Shown: positions 51,784 through 62,522, counted from the first letter of the stretch. The stretch is DNA of 64,000 nucleotides from Rhizobium sp. CIAT894 (GCF_000172795.2 NZ_CP020947.1:623001-687000); one strand, 5' to 3'. Numbers and translations are program-made. Notes: generated from the sequence alone by a model not told the origin.

Positions 51784-52145
51784 AGAAAAAAGTTCTTACC
51801 GTGGATGATTCCCGCACCATCCGAAACATGCTTCTCGTGACGCTGAACAATGCCGGCTTCGAGACGATTCAGGCGGAAGACGGCGTCGAGGGCCTCGAAG
51901 TTCTCGAAGAGTCCAATCCCGACGTCATCGTCACCGACATCAACATGCCGCGCCTCGACGGTTTCGGTTTCATCGAAGGTGTCCGCCGCAACGAGAAATA
52001 TCGGGCGATCCCGATCCTGGTCCTGACCACCGAAAGCGACGCGGAAAAGAAGAACCGCGCCCGCCAGGCTGGCGCCACGGGCTGGATCGTCAAGCCTTTC
52101 GACCCGGCCAAGCTGATCGATGCCATTGAGCGTGTAACCGCTTAA
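51780..52145 (+). CDS. cheY1: CheY1 response regulator
   Basis: A 121-residue receiver: VLTVDDSRTIRNMLL acidic pocket, Asp53 in VTDINMPRLDG, TTES switch and lysine in VKPFDPAKL. In Sinorhizobium the CheY encoded at this position works as a phosphate sink, drawing phosphate away from CheY2 through CheA. Start overlaps the cheS stop by four bases, and cheA follows after 17 bases. Confidence 0.93.
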   Translation: MKKKVLTVDDSRTIRNMLLVTLNNAGFETIQAEDGVEGLEVLEESNPDVIVTDINMPRLDGFGFIEGVRRNEKYRAIPILVLTTESDAEKKNRARQAGATGWIVKPFDPAKLIDAIERVTA

Positions 52146-52162
52146 ACCCAGGATTTTCTCCT

Positions 52163-54466
52163 ATGGATATGAACGAAATCAAAGAGATCTTTTTCCAGGA
52201 GTGCGAGGAACAGCTCGCCGAGCTGGAATCCGGTCTTCTGAAAATGAATGATGGCGATCGCGATCCGGAAACCGTCAATGCGGTGTTCCGTGCCGTGCAT
52301 TCGATCAAGGGTGGCGCCGGCGCCTTCGGCCTTGATGATCTGGTTGCCTTCGCCCATGTTTTCGAGACCACTCTCGATTGCGTTCGATCCAACAAGCTCG
52401 AGCCGAACCAGGACGTCCTGAAGGTGATGCTGAAGTCGGCCGACGTGCTCGCCGACCTGACCAATGCTGCGCGCGACGGCGGCAGCGTCGATGAAAGCCG
52501 CAGCCGCGGCCTCGTCAAGGAGCTCGAGGCACTGGCCAACGGCGAATTGCCGTCTCCCTCGGCAGTGGCCGACGCACCGGCGCCGAAGGCCGCCGCAAAG
52601 CCCGCGGCCAAGGCCGTTGCGGCCGCTCCGGCACCGGCCGTCAAGCCGACCGACGACAGCGGCTTCCAGCCGATCCCCTTTTCCTTCGACGATTTTGGCG
52701 GCGAGGGCGATGCGGGCGCTGAAATGCCGGCCTATGAAATCACCTTCAAGCCGCGCTACGAACTTTATTCCAAGGGCAATGACGCCACGCTGCTGCTGCG
52801 CGACCTCTCGCGCCTCGGCGAAATGACCATCTATTGCAATACGGATGCTCTGCCCGGTCTCGACGAACTCGATCCGGAAGGTGCCTATTTCTTCTGGAAC
52901 ATCACGCTCAAGACGGACAAGGGCGAGGACGCCATTCGCACCGTCTTCGAATTCGCCGAGTGGGATTGCGAACTGACGGTGAAGCCGGTCGAGGACGCAA
53001 GGGGCGGCGACGCGACCAGCAACGAGGAACTGCCGATGGTGCCGGTTCCCTTCGATCTGTCGATCCTGGACGAATCGGGCGCAGCCGAAGAGGTTTCCGG
53101 CACTGTCGCCGCCGAGACCGCAGCCGCCGTTGCCGCCGCCGAGACAGCCTCCAACGTCACGCAAATGGCTGCCGCCGCCGCCCGCGTCGAGAAGAAGGAA
53201 TCGGCCGCCGCCGCAGCGGCTGCTGCAAGCGCCGCCGCCCAGAACAATGCCGCCGGCGCCGGCCAGACGATCCGCGTCGATCTCGACCGTGTCGACCGCC
53301 TCATCAACCTCGTCGGCGAACTGGTCATCAACCAGGCGATGCTGTCGCAGAGCGTCATCGAGAACGACACGACCGGCACCTCCTCGATCAACATGGGCCT
53401 CGAAGAGCTGCAGCAGCTCACCCGCGAGATCCAGGACTCGGTCATGGCGATCCGCGCCCAGCCGGTGAAGCCGGTCTTCCAGCGCATGTCGCGTATCGTC
53501 CGCGAAATCGCCGACATGACCGGCAAATCGATCCGTCTCATCACCGAAGGTGAAAACACCGAAGTCGACAAGACGGTCATCGACAAGCTGGCCGAGCCGC
53601 TGACCCACATGATCCGCAACGCCGTCGACCACGGCATCGAAACGCCCGAAAAGCGCGCCGCAGCCGGAAAGAACACCGAAGGCACGGTCCGCCTGACCGC
53701 CAAGCACCGTTCGGGACGCATCCTGATCGAGCTTGCCGACGACGGCGCCGGCATCAACCGCGAAAAGGTCCGCCAGAAGGCGATCGACAATGACCTCATC
53801 CCGGCCGATTCCAACCTGTCGGACGAGGAAATCGACAACCTGATCTTCCTGCCGGGCTTCTCGACCGCCGACAAGATCTCCGACATTTCAGGCCGCGGCG
53901 TCGGCATGGACGTCGTCAAGCGTTCGATCCAGGCGCTCGGCGGCCGCATCAACATCACCTCCAAGCCCGGCCACGGCTCCGTCTTCACCATGAGCCTGCC
54001 GCTGACGCTTGCCGTCCTCGACGGCATGGTGGTCACCGTCGCCGGCCAGACGCTGGTCGTGCCGCTGACGGCGATCGTCGAAACCCTGCAGCCGGAGGCG
54101 GCCTCGATCCATTCCTTCGGTGCGAACCACCGGCTGATCTCGATCCGCAACTCCTTCTGCCCGTTGGTCGATGTCGGCCGTATCCTGAACTTCCGCGCGA
54201 CCCAGGCCAACCCGGTCGAAGGCGTGGCGCTCCTGGTGGAATCCGAAGGCGGCGGCCAGCGCGCCCTGATGGTCGATGCCATCCAGGGTCAGCGCCAGGT
54301 GGTCATCAAGAGCCTGGAAGCGAACTACACCCATGTGCCGGGTATTGCCGCCGCCACCATTCTCGGTGACGGGCGCGTCGCTCTCATCCTCGATGTCGAC
54401 GCGGTTGTCGGCGCCTCGCGCGGCCAGTCGCTCAAAGCGGAAATGTCGTTAGCAGCGGTAGGATAA
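52163..54466 (+). CDS. cheA: Chemotaxis histidine kinase CheA
   Basis: A 767-residue kinase with the full domain order. P1 has the phospho-acceptor His46 in [13 protein letters not shown]. Long alanine/proline-rich linkers flank P2. P3 dimerisation follows, then P4 with the N box [12 protein letters not shown]1 DDGAGIN and the [20 protein letters not shown] lid, and P5, a CheW-like domain ending LDVDAVVG. It phosphorylates CheY1, CheY2 and CheB. The alanine-rich linker with eight or more consecutive alanines is unusually long but in frame. Confidence 0.97.
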   Translation: MDMNEIKEIFFQECEEQLAELESGLLKMNDGDRDPETVNAVFRAVHSIKGGAGAFGLDDLVAFAHVFETTLDCVRSNKLEPNQDVLKVMLKSADVLADLTNAARDGGSVDESRSRGLVKELEALANGELPSPSAVADAPAPKAAAKPAAKAVAAAPAPAVKPTDDSGFQPIPFSFDDFGGEGDAGAEMPAYEITFKPRYELYSKGNDATLLLRDLSRLGEMTIYCNTDALPGLDELDPEGAYFFWNITLKTDKGEDAIRTVFEFAEWDCELTVKPVEDARGGDATSNEELPMVPVPFDLSILDESGAAEEVSGTVAAETAAAVAAAETASNVTQMAAAAARVEKKESAAAAAAAASAAAQNNAAGAGQTIRVDLDRVDRLINLVGELVINQAMLSQSVIENDTTGTSSINMGLEELQQLTREIQDSVMAIRAQPVKPVFQRMSRIVREIADMTGKSIRLITEGENTEVDKTVIDKLAEPLTHMIRNAVDHGIETPEKRAAAGKNTEGTVRLTAKHRSGRILIELADDGAGINREKVRQKAIDNDLIPADSNLSDEEIDNLIFLPGFSTADKISDISGRGVGMDVVKRSIQALGGRINITSKPGHGSVFTMSLPLTLAVLDGMVVTVAGQTLVVPLTAIVETLQPEAASIHSFGANHRLISIRNSFCPLVDVGRILNFRATQANPVEGVALLVESEGGGQRALMVDAIQGQRQVVIKSLEANYTHVPGIAAATILGDGRVALILDVDAVVGASRGQSLKAEMSLAAVG

Positions 54467-54470
54467 GGGC

Positions 54471-54938
54471 ATGTCGTACGCCGTAAAAAATCTGAACGAG
54501 GGGGATCGCGAGCTGATCGCGTTCCGCATCGGGCATCAGGAATTTTGCGTGAACATCATGTCGGTTCGTGAGATCCGGGGCTGGACCCCGGCGACTGCGA
54601 TGCCGCATTCGCCGGCCTATATGCTCGGTGTCATCAACCTGCGCGGCGCCGTGCTGCCGATCATCGATCTTTCCGCCCGGCTCGGCATGAAGCCGGCCGA
54701 TCCGACGGCCCGCCATGTGATTATCGTCGCCCAGGTCCGGCGCAAGGTCGTCGGTCTCCTGGTCGATGCCGTATCCGATATCCTGACGGTCACCGACGAG
54801 ACAATCCAGCCGACGCCCGAAATCTCCTCCGAACTCGAGCGTCAATTTGCCCGCGGCATCCTTGCCATCGACAAACGCATGATCTGCCTGATCGAACTGG
54901 AATCCCTCTTTCCCGAGACCGAAAGCGAAGCCGCATGA
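54471..54938 (+). CDS. cheW: Chemotaxis adaptor CheW
   Basis: A 155-residue Che[21 protein letters not shown], then [20 protein letters not shown] and [15 protein letters not shown]. It joins receptors to CheA. It begins 4 bases after the cheA stop and ends overlapping the cheR start (ATGA). Length and motifs are normal. Confidence 0.96.
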   Translation: MSYAVKNLNEGDRELIAFRIGHQEFCVNIMSVREIRGWTPATAMPHSPAYMLGVINLRGAVLPIIDLSARLGMKPADPTARHVIIVAQVRRKVVGLLVDAVSDILTVTDETIQPTPEISSELERQFARGILAIDKRMICLIELESLFPETESEAA

Positions 54939-55843
54939 GTGCAATGGGCGCAAAAGATCAGAGGCAGGGAGCCGACGAGGTCCTGGCGAGCGGAGAATAT
55001 CCGCTGACGCGCCGCGATCTCACGGAGATCGCCGCGATGATCTATTCGGATGCCGGCATCTTCCTCAACGAGACGAAGGCCTCGCTCGTCTATTCGCGCC
55101 TGTCGAAACATATCCGCAATCTCGGCCTCTCCGGCTTCCGCGAATATTGCGACCTCGTCGCTTCGCCGGCCGGTGCTGCGCCGCGCCGCGAAATGCTGTC
55201 GCATCTGACGACCAATTTTACCCGCTTTTTCCGCGAGAACCATCATTTCGAGCATCTGCGCGACCAAGTCCTGCCGGAGCTGCTGCAGCGGGCGCGATCG
55301 GGCGGCCGGGTGCGCATCTGGTCGGCGGCTTCCTCCGACGGGCAGGAGCCCTATTCGATCGCGCTCACTGTGCTGTCGCTGATGCCGAATGTCGCCGATT
55401 ACGACTTCAAGATCCTGGCAACCGACATCGACCCGAAGATCCTGGCGATCGCCCGGGCCGGCGCCTATGACGAGAATGCGCTCGAAACCGTTTCGCCGGC
55501 CATGCGCAAGCAGTGGTTCAGCGAAGTCGAGGTGCAGGGCCGCAGGAAGTTCCAGGTCGACGACCGCGTCAAGCGGCTGATCACCTACAACGAGCTGAAC
55601 CTGATGGCGCAATGGCCGTTCAAGGGCAAGTTCGACGTCATCTTCTGCCGCAACGTCGTCATCTATTTCGACGAACCGACGCAGATGAAGATCTGGCAGC
55701 GTTTCGCCGGCCTGCTGCCGGAGGGTGGCCATCTCTATATCGGTCACTCCGAGCGCGTGTCGGGCGAGGCGAAACACGTCTTCGACAATATCGGCATTAC
55801 GACCTATCGCTATACGACCAAAGGTCTCGGGAGGAAGGCATGA
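54935..55843 (+). CDS. cheR: Chemotaxis methyltransferase CheR
   Basis: A 302-residue S-adenosylmethionine-dependent methyltransferase. The N-terminal helical part has [13 protein letters not shown] and [14 protein letters not shown], and the SAM-binding fold includes [18 protein letters not shown] and [13 protein letters not shown]. It methylates receptor glutamates. Both ends overlap neighbours (cheW and cheB) by 4 bases. Confidence 0.96.
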   Translation: MSAMGAKDQRQGADEVLASGEYPLTRRDLTEIAAMIYSDAGIFLNETKASLVYSRLSKHIRNLGLSGFREYCDLVASPAGAAPRREMLSHLTTNFTRFFRENHHFEHLRDQVLPELLQRARSGGRVRIWSAASSDGQEPYSIALTVLSLMPNVADYDFKILATDIDPKILAIARAGAYDENALETVSPAMRKQWFSEVEVQGRRKFQVDDRVKRLITYNELNLMAQWPFKGKFDVIFCRNVVIYFDEPTQMKIWQRFAGLLPEGGHLYIGHSERVSGEAKHVFDNIGITTYRYTTKGLGRKA

Positions 55844-56886
55844 GCGCTCCGGCAAGAGTTCTCGTTGTTGACGACTCGCCGACCATGCGGGGGCTGATCA
55901 CGGCCGTCCTGAGCTCCGACCCGGAGGTCAACGTCATCGGCCAGGCCGGCGACGCGCTGGAAGCGCGCGAGGCGATCAAGCGGCTGAACCCCGACGTCGT
56001 GACGCTCGACATCGAGATGCCGAATATGAACGGCCTCGATTTCCTCGAAAAGATCATGACGCTGCGTCCGATGCCGGTCATCATGGTCTCCACCATGACC
56101 CATCGCGGCGCCGAGGCGACGCTTGCGGCGCTGGAGATCGGTGCTTTCGACTGCGTCGGGAAGCCAGGCCCAGGCGAACCCAGACCCTTCGGCGACCTCG
56201 CCGAGAAGGTCAAGGCGGCCGCGCGCACGCAGTGCCAGTTCTCCCAGCCGGTGACGGCCGCCGTGGCACCGCCGCCCTCCGTCGCCGATTTCCGCGTCGG
56301 CCGCAAGATCGTCGCGATCGGCTCGTCGACGGGCGGCGTCGAGGCGCTGATCGCCGTGCTGCAGAAGTTTCCGGCCAATTGCCCGCCGACGGTCATCACC
56401 CAGCATATGCCGCCGACCTTCACCAAGAGCTTCGCCGAACGGCTGAACCGGCTCTGTGCGCCGGTGGTGCAGGAAGCGACCGATGGTGCCCGCCTCGAAA
56501 TCGGCAAGATCTATCTGGCGCCCGGCGGCGAGCGTCATCTCCAGGTCAGCGGCGCCTCGGCGCCCTGCTGCCGTCTCGTCGACCGCGCACCGGTCAACGG
56601 CCACCGGCCTTCGGTCGACGTGCTGTTCGATTCGGTGGCGGAGTTGGCGGGCCGTAACGCCGTCGGCGTGATTTTGACCGGAATGGGCCGTGATGGCGCC
56701 GCCGGATTGTTGAAAATGCGCCACGCCGGCGCCAGAACACTCGGCCAGAACGAAAAAACCTGTGTCGTTTACGGAATGCCAAGGGTTGCCCACGAACTTG
56801 GCGCCGTTGAGCAGCAGTTGCCCCTGTCTGCCATCGGGGAAGAAATATTGAAAATGACAGCCGCCCGAAAGGAAGGGACCGAATAA
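55840..56886 (+). CDS. cheB: Chemotaxis methylesterase CheB
   Basis: A 348-residue enzyme: receiver domain with Asp57 in [11 protein letters not shown], a linker, and the esterase domain with the nucleophile in [18 protein letters not shown]-type ITQHMPPTF for histidine and [10 protein letters not shown] with the aspartate. It removes methyl groups from receptors when phosphorylated by CheA. I chose the ATG that overlaps the cheR stop, with GAGGAAGG upstream; a longer in-frame version runs through cheR and is not real. Confidence 0.95.
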   Translation: MSAPARVLVVDDSPTMRGLITAVLSSDPEVNVIGQAGDALEAREAIKRLNPDVVTLDIEMPNMNGLDFLEKIMTLRPMPVIMVSTMTHRGAEATLAALEIGAFDCVGKPGPGEPRPFGDLAEKVKAAARTQCQFSQPVTAAVAPPPSVADFRVGRKIVAIGSSTGGVEALIAVLQKFPANCPPTVITQHMPPTFTKSFAERLNRLCAPVVQEATDGARLEIGKIYLAPGGERHLQVSGASAPCCRLVDRAPVNGHRPSVDVLFDSVAELAGRNAVGVILTGMGRDGAAGLLKMRHAGARTLGQNEKTCVVYGMPRVAHELGAVEQQLPLSAIGEEILKMTAARKEGTE

Positions 56887-57276
56887 ATGTCGATCGCGGA
56901 GAAAATCAAAGTTCTGATCGTCGATGATCAGGTAACGAGCCGGTTGCTGCTCAGCGATGCGCTGACCCAGCTCGGTTTCAAGCAGATCACGTCCGCAGGC
57001 GACGGCGAGCAGGGCATGAAGATCATGGCCGAACAGCCGCACCACCTGGTGATCTCGGACTTCAACATGCCGAAGATGGATGGCATCGGTTTCCTTCAGG
57101 CCGTGCGCACCAACCCGAACACCAAGAAGGCGGCCTTCATCATCCTGACTGCCCAGGGCGACCGCGCGCTGGTGCAGAAGGCAGCCCAGCTCGGCGCCAA
57201 CAACGTGCTCGCCAAGCCGTTCACGATCGAAAAGATGAAAGCGGCTATCGAAGCCGTGTTTGGAGCCTTGAAATGA
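56887..57276 (+). CDS. cheY2: CheY2 response regulator
   Basis: A 129-residue receiver: [18 protein letters not shown], Asp58 in [18 protein letters not shown] switch and lysine in [10 protein letters not shown]. In Sinorhizobium the CheY at this place binds the flagellar motor. It starts directly after the cheB stop, and its end overlaps the cheD start by 4 bases. Confidence 0.93.
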   Translation: MSIAEKIKVLIVDDQVTSRLLLSDALTQLGFKQITSAGDGEQGMKIMAEQPHHLVISDFNMPKMDGIGFLQAVRTNPNTKKAAFIILTAQGDRALVQKAAQLGANNVLAKPFTIEKMKAAIEAVFGALK

Positions 57277-57827
57277 TCAATGAGGGGGCAGCCCGCCGCG
57301 TGCACATCATTCAGGGCGAGTACAAGGTTCTGAGCGATCCGAATGCGGTCCTCTCGACCATTCTCGGCTCCTGCGTGGCTGCGTGCCTCCGGGACCCCGT
57401 CGCTGGCATTGGCGGCATGAACCACTTTCTGCTGCCCGGTTCGGCGACGTCGCCGACCTCTGGCGGCGATGCCACGCGTTACGGCGTGCACCTGATGGAA
57501 CTGCTGATCAACGGTCTTCTGAAGCAGGGCGCCCGGCGCGACCGGCTGGAGGCAAAGATCTTCGGCGGTGCGAAGACGATCTCGACATTCTCCAATGTCG
57601 GTGAGCAGAACGCGGCCTTCGCCATGCAGTTCCTGAGGGATGAAGGCATTCCGGTGGTCGGTTCCTCCACCGGCGGAGAGCATGGACGTAAGCTTGAATA
57701 TTGGCCGGTCTCCGGTCGTGCCCGGCAATACCCCCTGACCGGTGCCGAAACGCAGAGAACCGTCGCTCTCGAGCAACGCCCCGCCGCTCCGTCGAAGCCC
57801 GTCGAAACCAGTATCGAATTCTTTTGA
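57273..57827 (+). CDS. cheD: Receptor deamidase CheD
   Basis: A 184-residue Che[21 protein letters not shown] with the catalytic cysteine, followed by NHFLLP with the histidine and [12 protein letters not shown]. The protein deamidates receptor glutamines to glutamates and can bind CheC-type partners. It overlaps cheY2 and is followed after 16 bases by cheT. Confidence 0.95.
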   Translation: MINEGAARRVHIIQGEYKVLSDPNAVLSTILGSCVAACLRDPVAGIGGMNHFLLPGSATSPTSGGDATRYGVHLMELLINGLLKQGARRDRLEAKIFGGAKTISTFSNVGEQNAAFAMQFLRDEGIPVVGSSTGGEHGRKLEYWPVSGRARQYPLTGAETQRTVALEQRPAAPSKPVETSIEFF

Positions 57828-57843
57828 TGGTGAGGATTTTTAT

Positions 57844-58233
57844 ATGACATTTAACCCGGTGATGGAGCCGCCTGCGCCTGTCGAAGCGCTGAGCGACATC
57901 CTGATGCGCATCGTTTCCGAACTTCACGATGTTGCCTACCTCATCGAGCGCATCGAGCCGCAGCTTCTCGACCTCGGCGGTGCCGAAATCCTCAATTCAC
58001 CTGATGCCATGAAGGTCATGCAGGGCATCGATCTGGCCGTGCAGAAATCCCGTGGCCTTGCCGAGTTCATCGACACCATCACCGGCGAAATCCCGCACGG
58101 CTGGGCAGTCGACGTCGCGACCGCCCTCAGCCTCGTCAAGCTGGCGGAGATGCAGAAGGCGTTGGGCGGGGCCACCCGCCACGGCCATTCCCAGCCGCTG
58201 AGCAAGGCAGCCGGCGACTTCGATTTCTTCTGA
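57844..58233 (+). CDS. cheT: CheT, CheZ-like chemotaxis protein
   Basis: A 129-residue helical protein at the place of Sinorhizobium cheT. The SDILMRIVSELHDVAYLIER, LDLGGAEILNSPDAMKVMQG and IDLAVQKSRGLAEFIDTITG segments suggest a long helix pair as in CheZ, and the final residues GDFDFF resemble the CheY-binding C-terminal peptide of CheZ. A role in ending the CheY signal is inferred from the Sinorhizobium protein. A repeat begins one to two bases after its stop. Confidence 0.82.
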   Translation: MTFNPVMEPPAPVEALSDILMRIVSELHDVAYLIERIEPQLLDLGGAEILNSPDAMKVMQGIDLAVQKSRGLAEFIDTITGEIPHGWAVDVATALSLVKLAEMQKALGGATRHGHSQPLSKAAGDFDFF

Positions 58234-58234
58234 T

Positions 58235-58316
58235 GCATGCCACCGCGACGTGTGCCGCGGTTCCGGGATAACGACTGCATGAGACAGGGAGCCTTTCGCT
58301 CCCGCACGCGCTTTAC
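58235..58316. repeat. RIME-like repeat, modules A and B, copy 6 (diverged)
   Basis: Module A reads ATGCATGCC...GTGTGCCGCGGTTCCGGG...ACGACTGCAT, a weaker palindrome than the other copies. The module B part has GGGAGC (58287-58292) pairing with GCTCCC and ends in ACGCGCTTTA. It separates cheT from fliF inside the operon, so it is transcribed and can process or attenuate the message. Confidence 0.65.
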
Positions 58317-58400
58317 GAAACGCTCGCACAAGTTTCGCCGATTATTCGTCAGATGAGGCAATAAGCCTGCTTTGTCTTTGACGGATCGCGCGAGAACAGA

Positions 58401-60092
58401 ATGAATCTGTTAAATCAATTAGTTCAGATCTTTAAGAACTTCGGTTCCCTTGGCCGAACACGCCTGATGATTCTCGGAGGCGTCGGCGCCGTCTCCATCG
58501 CAATCGTCCTTGCGGCCGCCCTTTTCGTCAACAAACCGGCACAGGAAACGCTCTATGTCGGTCTGGACCAGCCGGATCTCAACCAGATCAGCATGGCGCT
58601 TGCCGAAGCCAACATCAATTTCCAGGTCGGCACCGACGGCTCCAGCATCAGCGTCCCCGCGGGCATGACGGGCAAGGCCCGCCTGATGCTTGCCGAGCGC
58701 GGCCTGCCGAACAGCGCCAATGCCGGTTACGAACTCTTCGACAATGTCGGCTCGCTCGGCCTGACCTCCTTCATGCAGGAGGTGACGCGGGTTCGAGCGC
58801 TGGAAGGCGAAATCGCCCGCACCATCCAGTCGATCTCGGGTATAACAGCCGCGCGCGTGCACATCGTCATGCCGGAGGTCGGAAACTTCCGCAAGCAGGA
58901 GCAGAAGCCGACCGCCTCCGTCATGATTCGCGCCAGCGCTGTCACCGGACGGAGTGCGGCGACCTCGATCCGCCACCTCGTCGCCTCGGCCGTGCCGGGG
59001 CTTGACGTCGATGACGTGACGATCCTCGATTCCGCCGGTCAGTTGCTCGCTTCCGGTGACGACGCGAGCAACAGTTCGCTGAACCGCTCGCTCGGCATCG
59101 TCCAGAACGTTCAGCAGGAAGTCGAATCCAACATCGACAAGGCGTTGGCACCCTTCCTCGGCATGGACAACTTCCGCTCCAGCGTCACCGCCGACCTCAA
59201 TACGGACGCCCAGCAGATCCAGGAAACGACCTACGATCCCGAATCCAAGGTCGAACGTTCGGTCCGTTCGACGAAGGAAGCTCAGCAGTCGCAGCAGAAG
59301 CAGTCCGATAGCGCGACGACGGTCGAGCAGAACGTTCCCCAGGCCGCTCCCGAGGCCGGTGGTTCCTCCGGGCCGGCATCGGAAGACAAGTCCGACAAGC
59401 GCGAAGAGCAGACCAACTACGAAATCAACAGCAAGACGACGGCGACGACCCGCAACAGCTACAAGGTCGAGAAACTTTCGATCGCCGTGGTGGTCAACAA
59501 GGGCCGCATCGCCAAGATGGTCGGCGAGCCTGCCGACCAGGCCAAGATCGACGCCTATGTTGCCGAGATGAAGAACATCGTCGCTTCGGCAGCCGGCATC
59601 GACGCCAAGCGGGGCGACGTCGTCACCGTCACAGCCATGGACTTCCTCGAAAACCAGCTGCTTGAAGACGCCACCGGCGGTGTCCGCGTCATGGACATGC
59701 TGAGCCGCAACCTTGCCGGCATCATCAACTCGCTGGCCTTCGTCGCGGTTGCCTTCGTGGTGGTCTGGATGGGCCTGCGGCCTCTGGTGCGCAGCGTCAG
59801 CGGCAACGGCGCCACCTCGGTTCTCGGCGACGCGACGCCGGAAGCGGCCGGCCTCGAGCTTCCGGACTTCGCGCCGGCGGCCGGCGCCCCCGGAGGCGCG
59901 CTCATGGACGGCTTCGGCTCCGACTTCGGCTTCGACAGCACCGAAGATCTGCTCAGCCTCGGCGACGACGACGGCAACTTCAACCGCCGCGTCAAGGAAG
60001 GCCCGGAACGCAAGCTCTCCCGCATGGTCGAGATCAACGAGGAGCGCGCCGCGAAAATCCTCCGGAAATGGGCGATCGACGACGCAGCATAA
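58401..60092 (+). CDS. fliF: Flagellar MS-ring protein FliF
   Basis: A 563-residue protein with an N-terminal membrane segment (LMILGGVGAVSIAIVLAAAL), the RBM ring-building domains with VGLDQPDLNQISMALAEANI, LMLAERGLPNSANAGYELFD, ARVHIVMPE and SAVPGLDVDDVTILDSAGQL, a second membrane segment near 440-465, and a cytoplasmic FliG-binding tail. FliF forms the base of the basal body and export gate. It ends with a clear terminator, so it is the last gene of the che operon. A repeat separates it from cheT. Confidence 0.96.
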   Translation: MNLLNQLVQIFKNFGSLGRTRLMILGGVGAVSIAIVLAAALFVNKPAQETLYVGLDQPDLNQISMALAEANINFQVGTDGSSISVPAGMTGKARLMLAERGLPNSANAGYELFDNVGSLGLTSFMQEVTRVRALEGEIARTIQSISGITAARVHIVMPEVGNFRKQEQKPTASVMIRASAVTGRSAATSIRHLVASAVPGLDVDDVTILDSAGQLLASGDDASNSSLNRSLGIVQNVQQEVESNIDKALAPFLGMDNFRSSVTADLNTDAQQIQETTYDPESKVERSVRSTKEAQQSQQKQSDSATTVEQNVPQAAPEAGGSSGPASEDKSDKREEQTNYEINSKTTATTRNSYKVEKLSIAVVVNKGRIAKMVGEPADQAKIDAYVAEMKNIVASAAGIDAKRGDVVTVTAMDFLENQLLEDATGGVRVMDMLSRNLAGIINSLAFVAVAFVVVWMGLRPLVRSVSGNGATSVLGDATPEAAGLELPDFAPAAGAPGGALMDGFGSDFGFDSTEDLLSLGDDDGNFNRRVKEGPERKLSRMVEINEERAAKILRKWAIDDAA

Positions 60093-60098
60093 GAAAAG

Positions 60099-60120
60099 AG
60101 GCCGGGCAACCGGCCTTTTT
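60099..60120 (+). terminator. Intrinsic terminator after fliF
   Basis: AGGCCGG (60099-60105) pairs perfectly with CCGGCCT (60110-60116) around a GCAA loop, and TTTT follows. It starts 7 bases after the fliF stop codon. Confidence 0.88.
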
Positions 60121-60472
60121 CTATCGGTGCCAAGCTTCATTTTCTGGAATGGGTTGAGCACCCACCATCCGACCGTACTGAGTGCCGCTGCCGGGAACTT
60201 GATGGCCGGACTCGCGTAAAAGGCGAATGAAGTTGCGAGACCGCCAGAATCATCTTAGCCTCCCCATATCTTGAGGGGTGGAATTGATCATCGAATCAGT
60301 GCATGGGCGGCAGCGGAAGTAAATCCCTAGAAGTCGGAGATGGCGATTTGCATCGGCTGGCTTACCCTTAGGTGATTCGAAATGGGATTCGAGCGGGACT
60401 TGAATTGAATCCCTTATACAAAAATTGCTGTTGCACCGACTTTGATCGTTTCTCAGCCGCAGGACATTGCCA
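60121..60472. other. Intergenic region upstream of visN
   Basis: About 350 bases between the fliF terminator and visN. A hairpin CCCC...GGGG lies near 60263-60279, and AT-rich DNA follows before the start codon. The separate placement of visN behind a terminator implies its own promoter here, but no clear -35/-10 pair is visible. Confidence 0.45.
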
Positions 60473-61219
60473 ATGGATATGGATGTAATTCAGGCGAGCA
60501 AAGGCGAGAGGCAAATGTCGAATTTCGCGAGCGCGGTGGTGGCGGATCTGTTGCCGCGCGATGAACTGCTCCAGCGCCTGCACGGTGTCGCCGACACTGG
60601 CAGGTTGCAGTCTGGTCTGCGCGCGCTGACGGAGTATGTCGGTGCGTCGCACTACCTTCTGGCGCGCTGCGATCTCCTCCAGGAAAGCGGTCTCGATTTC
60701 ATCGTTTCGTCCGATTGGCCCTTCGACCTGGTCAGGGATATCGCCAATGATCTGGTGCGCGGCTATGCCCGTTCGACGGAGCTGGAAAAATGCATGCAGG
60801 TCTTCCAGCCGAATTTTGCTCTCATGCCTGACAACGCCGACGTGCCGGACGGCGCCAGCCGCCAATATTGTTCTCTCACCTTCAATGTCGGTCGGTCGCG
60901 GCTGGCCTTGATGTTCCTGTTCGGCGAGGGCTTCATCCTTTCGCCGGAGCGCCTGCGGGATGTCGGCCTGCTTGCAGGTTATGTCGCGAGTTTCCTTCGC
61001 TGCGGTGGTACCAGGGTCGACCGCGATTTCGATTTGACGGATCGCGAGCTGGAATGCCTGTTCTGGATCGCCGAGGGCAAGACCAGCGACGAGATCGCGA
61101 TGATCCTCGGCATCTCCCGCAATACCATCAACAACTACATCACCAGCGTGATGCGCAAGACGGCGACCAAGACACGGTCCGAGGCCATTGCCTTCGCCGT
61201 CCGCAATAATCTCGTATAG
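60473..61219 (+). CDS. visN: VisN, LuxR-type master regulator of motility
   Basis: A 248-residue LuxR-family protein. The N-terminal domain (LQSGLRALTEYVGASHYLLA) is a ligand-binding type fold, and the helix-turn-helix lies at the end (LTDRELECLFWIAEGKTSDE, IAMILGISRNTINNYITSVM). Position next to fliF, and a matching partner directly downstream, identify it as visN. VisN and VisR act together as the activator at the top of the flagellar cascade in Sinorhizobium. AGGA lies 8 bases before the ATG. Confidence 0.9.
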   Translation: MDMDVIQASKGERQMSNFASAVVADLLPRDELLQRLHGVADTGRLQSGLRALTEYVGASHYLLARCDLLQESGLDFIVSSDWPFDLVRDIANDLVRGYARSTELEKCMQVFQPNFALMPDNADVPDGASRQYCSLTFNVGRSRLALMFLFGEGFILSPERLRDVGLLAGYVASFLRCGGTRVDRDFDLTDRELECLFWIAEGKTSDEIAMILGISRNTINNYITSVMRKTATKTRSEAIAFAVRNNLV

Positions 61220-61228
61220 GGGGAATCC

Positions 61229-61975
61229 ATGGCGCATCCATCAGCCAGGACGATGAGCAGCGCCGATCAGCTGCGCATGGTGCGTGTGAACAGGATTTCC
61301 AGCCGGTCCGATCTGTTCCCGCGGCTGATTGCGATGCAGAAGCTTGCCGATGCGCAGGGGTTCGCGATCTTTCGCGTCAGCGGCTCGGGCATTCCGGCAA
61401 AGCAGCGCCTGGTCTGCGAGCTCGAGAACTGGGGTTCTGCCAATGCCGGTTTCGGCAAGGCTTTCACGGATGCCTACGGCGATATTCTTCTCGACCATAT
61501 CGAAAAATCGTTGTTGCCGCTCTCATGGGCCGGCGGTTACGACCGCGCCGCGCCCGGTCCTGCCGACTTCGCGCCGTTCATGACGCGGCTGCAGGACGGT
61601 ATCCTGCCTTTTTCCGGCCTTGCCTTTCCGGTGCGGCTCGGCGCCGTCGGCAACGGTTTCATCCTTTTCACCGGCGACGAGATCGACCCCTCGAGCGATA
61701 CCATCGTCGAGCTGCACGGTCGCTGCTGCCATATCATGATGGATCTGCTCTCGCTCGACGAACGCCGCACGGCTGCCGCCGAGGCGCTCAGCGAACGTGA
61801 GATCGCCTGTCTCCAGCTTGCCGGCGACGGCCGCATCAGCGAAGAGATCGCCGACAAGCTCGGCCTCTCGGTGCACACCGTGAACGCCTATCTCGGCTCG
61901 GCGACCATCAAGCTCGATTCGGTCAATCGCATCCAGGCGATCGCCAAGGCAATCCGGCTCGGCTATATCAGCTGA
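61229..61975 (+). CDS. visR: VisR, LuxR-type master regulator of motility
   Basis: A 248-residue LuxR-family protein with an N-terminal regulatory domain (LFPRLIAMQKLADAQGFAIF) and a C-terminal helix-turn-helix (LSEREIACLQLAGDGRISEE, IADKLGLSVHTVNAYLG). It starts 9 bases after visN with AGGGGGA upstream, so the two are co-transcribed. VisNR is thought to work as a heterodimer. It is convergent with the flhB-side operon. Confidence 0.9.
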   Translation: MAHPSARTMSSADQLRMVRVNRISSRSDLFPRLIAMQKLADAQGFAIFRVSGSGIPAKQRLVCELENWGSANAGFGKAFTDAYGDILLDHIEKSLLPLSWAGGYDRAAPGPADFAPFMTRLQDGILPFSGLAFPVRLGAVGNGFILFTGDEIDPSSDTIVELHGRCCHIMMDLLSLDERRTAAAEALSEREIACLQLAGDGRISEEIADKLGLSVHTVNAYLGSATIKLDSVNRIQAIAKAIRLGYIS

Positions 61976-62073
61976 CCCCGACAGCGCAGGAACCTGGAAA
62001 CCGGTTGCGATTTCGGGTTCGAAGCAGGCGGCTTCAAACCTGCTTCATGTGATGTGCTTTTGCCTTGAGAGTG

Positions 62074-62517
62074 TCAGCTGGCCAGCGCCCGTGGCGTCTG
62101 GTTGACGTTGTAACGCGATTCCCGAAGGCTTTTTTTCAGGAAGATGGTGTTCTCGTCGGGATCGGCCGAGGGATTCTGAAAAGCGATGTGGTTGATCTCG
62201 ATGCCGGCATGGTCTTCGGCAAGGGTGAGCTGGGCGTAGACGGTGACCCCGCGCGGCTTGATTTCCAGGTCGAGCACGACTTCGGGCTTGCCGCCCCATT
62301 CCAGCGTATAGTTGCCGCCCAGGCCGAAATTCACCGTGCCGGGATGAAAGAAAAGCTCGGCTGCCGAGGCGACGAGATCGGAAAGATTGCCGTAATACTC
62401 GAAGCGCAGCAGTGAAATAAGGTCAGAGGCATCCAGAAGGCGCAGTTCGGTGGCGACCGGGCTGATCGCTTCTGCCAGGATTTTCTCACGCTGGGTAGAG
62501 TGGGGGCATTTTTTCAT
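62074..62517 (-). CDS. Conserved protein of the flagellar cluster, unknown function
   Basis: A 147-residue soluble protein, beta-rich in its middle (VNFGLGGNYTLEWGGKPEVV then LDLEIKPRGVTVYAQLTLAE). It lies 5 bases downstream of flhB on the same strand, in an operon that begins with fliG. In Sinorhizobium a similar-size gene occupies this position between visR and flhB. No family is recognised; a supporting role in flagellar export is only a guess. Confidence 0.65.
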   Translation of the reverse strand: MKKCPHSTQREKILAEAISPVATELRLLDASDLISLLRFEYYGNLSDLVASAAELFFHPGTVNFGLGGNYTLEWGGKPEVVLDLEIKPRGVTVYAQLTLAEDHAGIEINHIAFQNPSADPDENTIFLKKSLRESRYNVNQTPRALAS

Positions 62518-62522
62518 TCGGC

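Noticed and set aside
52142..53707. A 521-codon open frame on the minus strand
   Set aside because: Antisense to cheA, with glycine/aspartate/arginine-rich repeats and no motifs.
60399..60420. CTTGAA and TATACA upstream of visN as a promoter
   Set aside because: The spacer would be only 10 bases, too short for a vegetative promoter.
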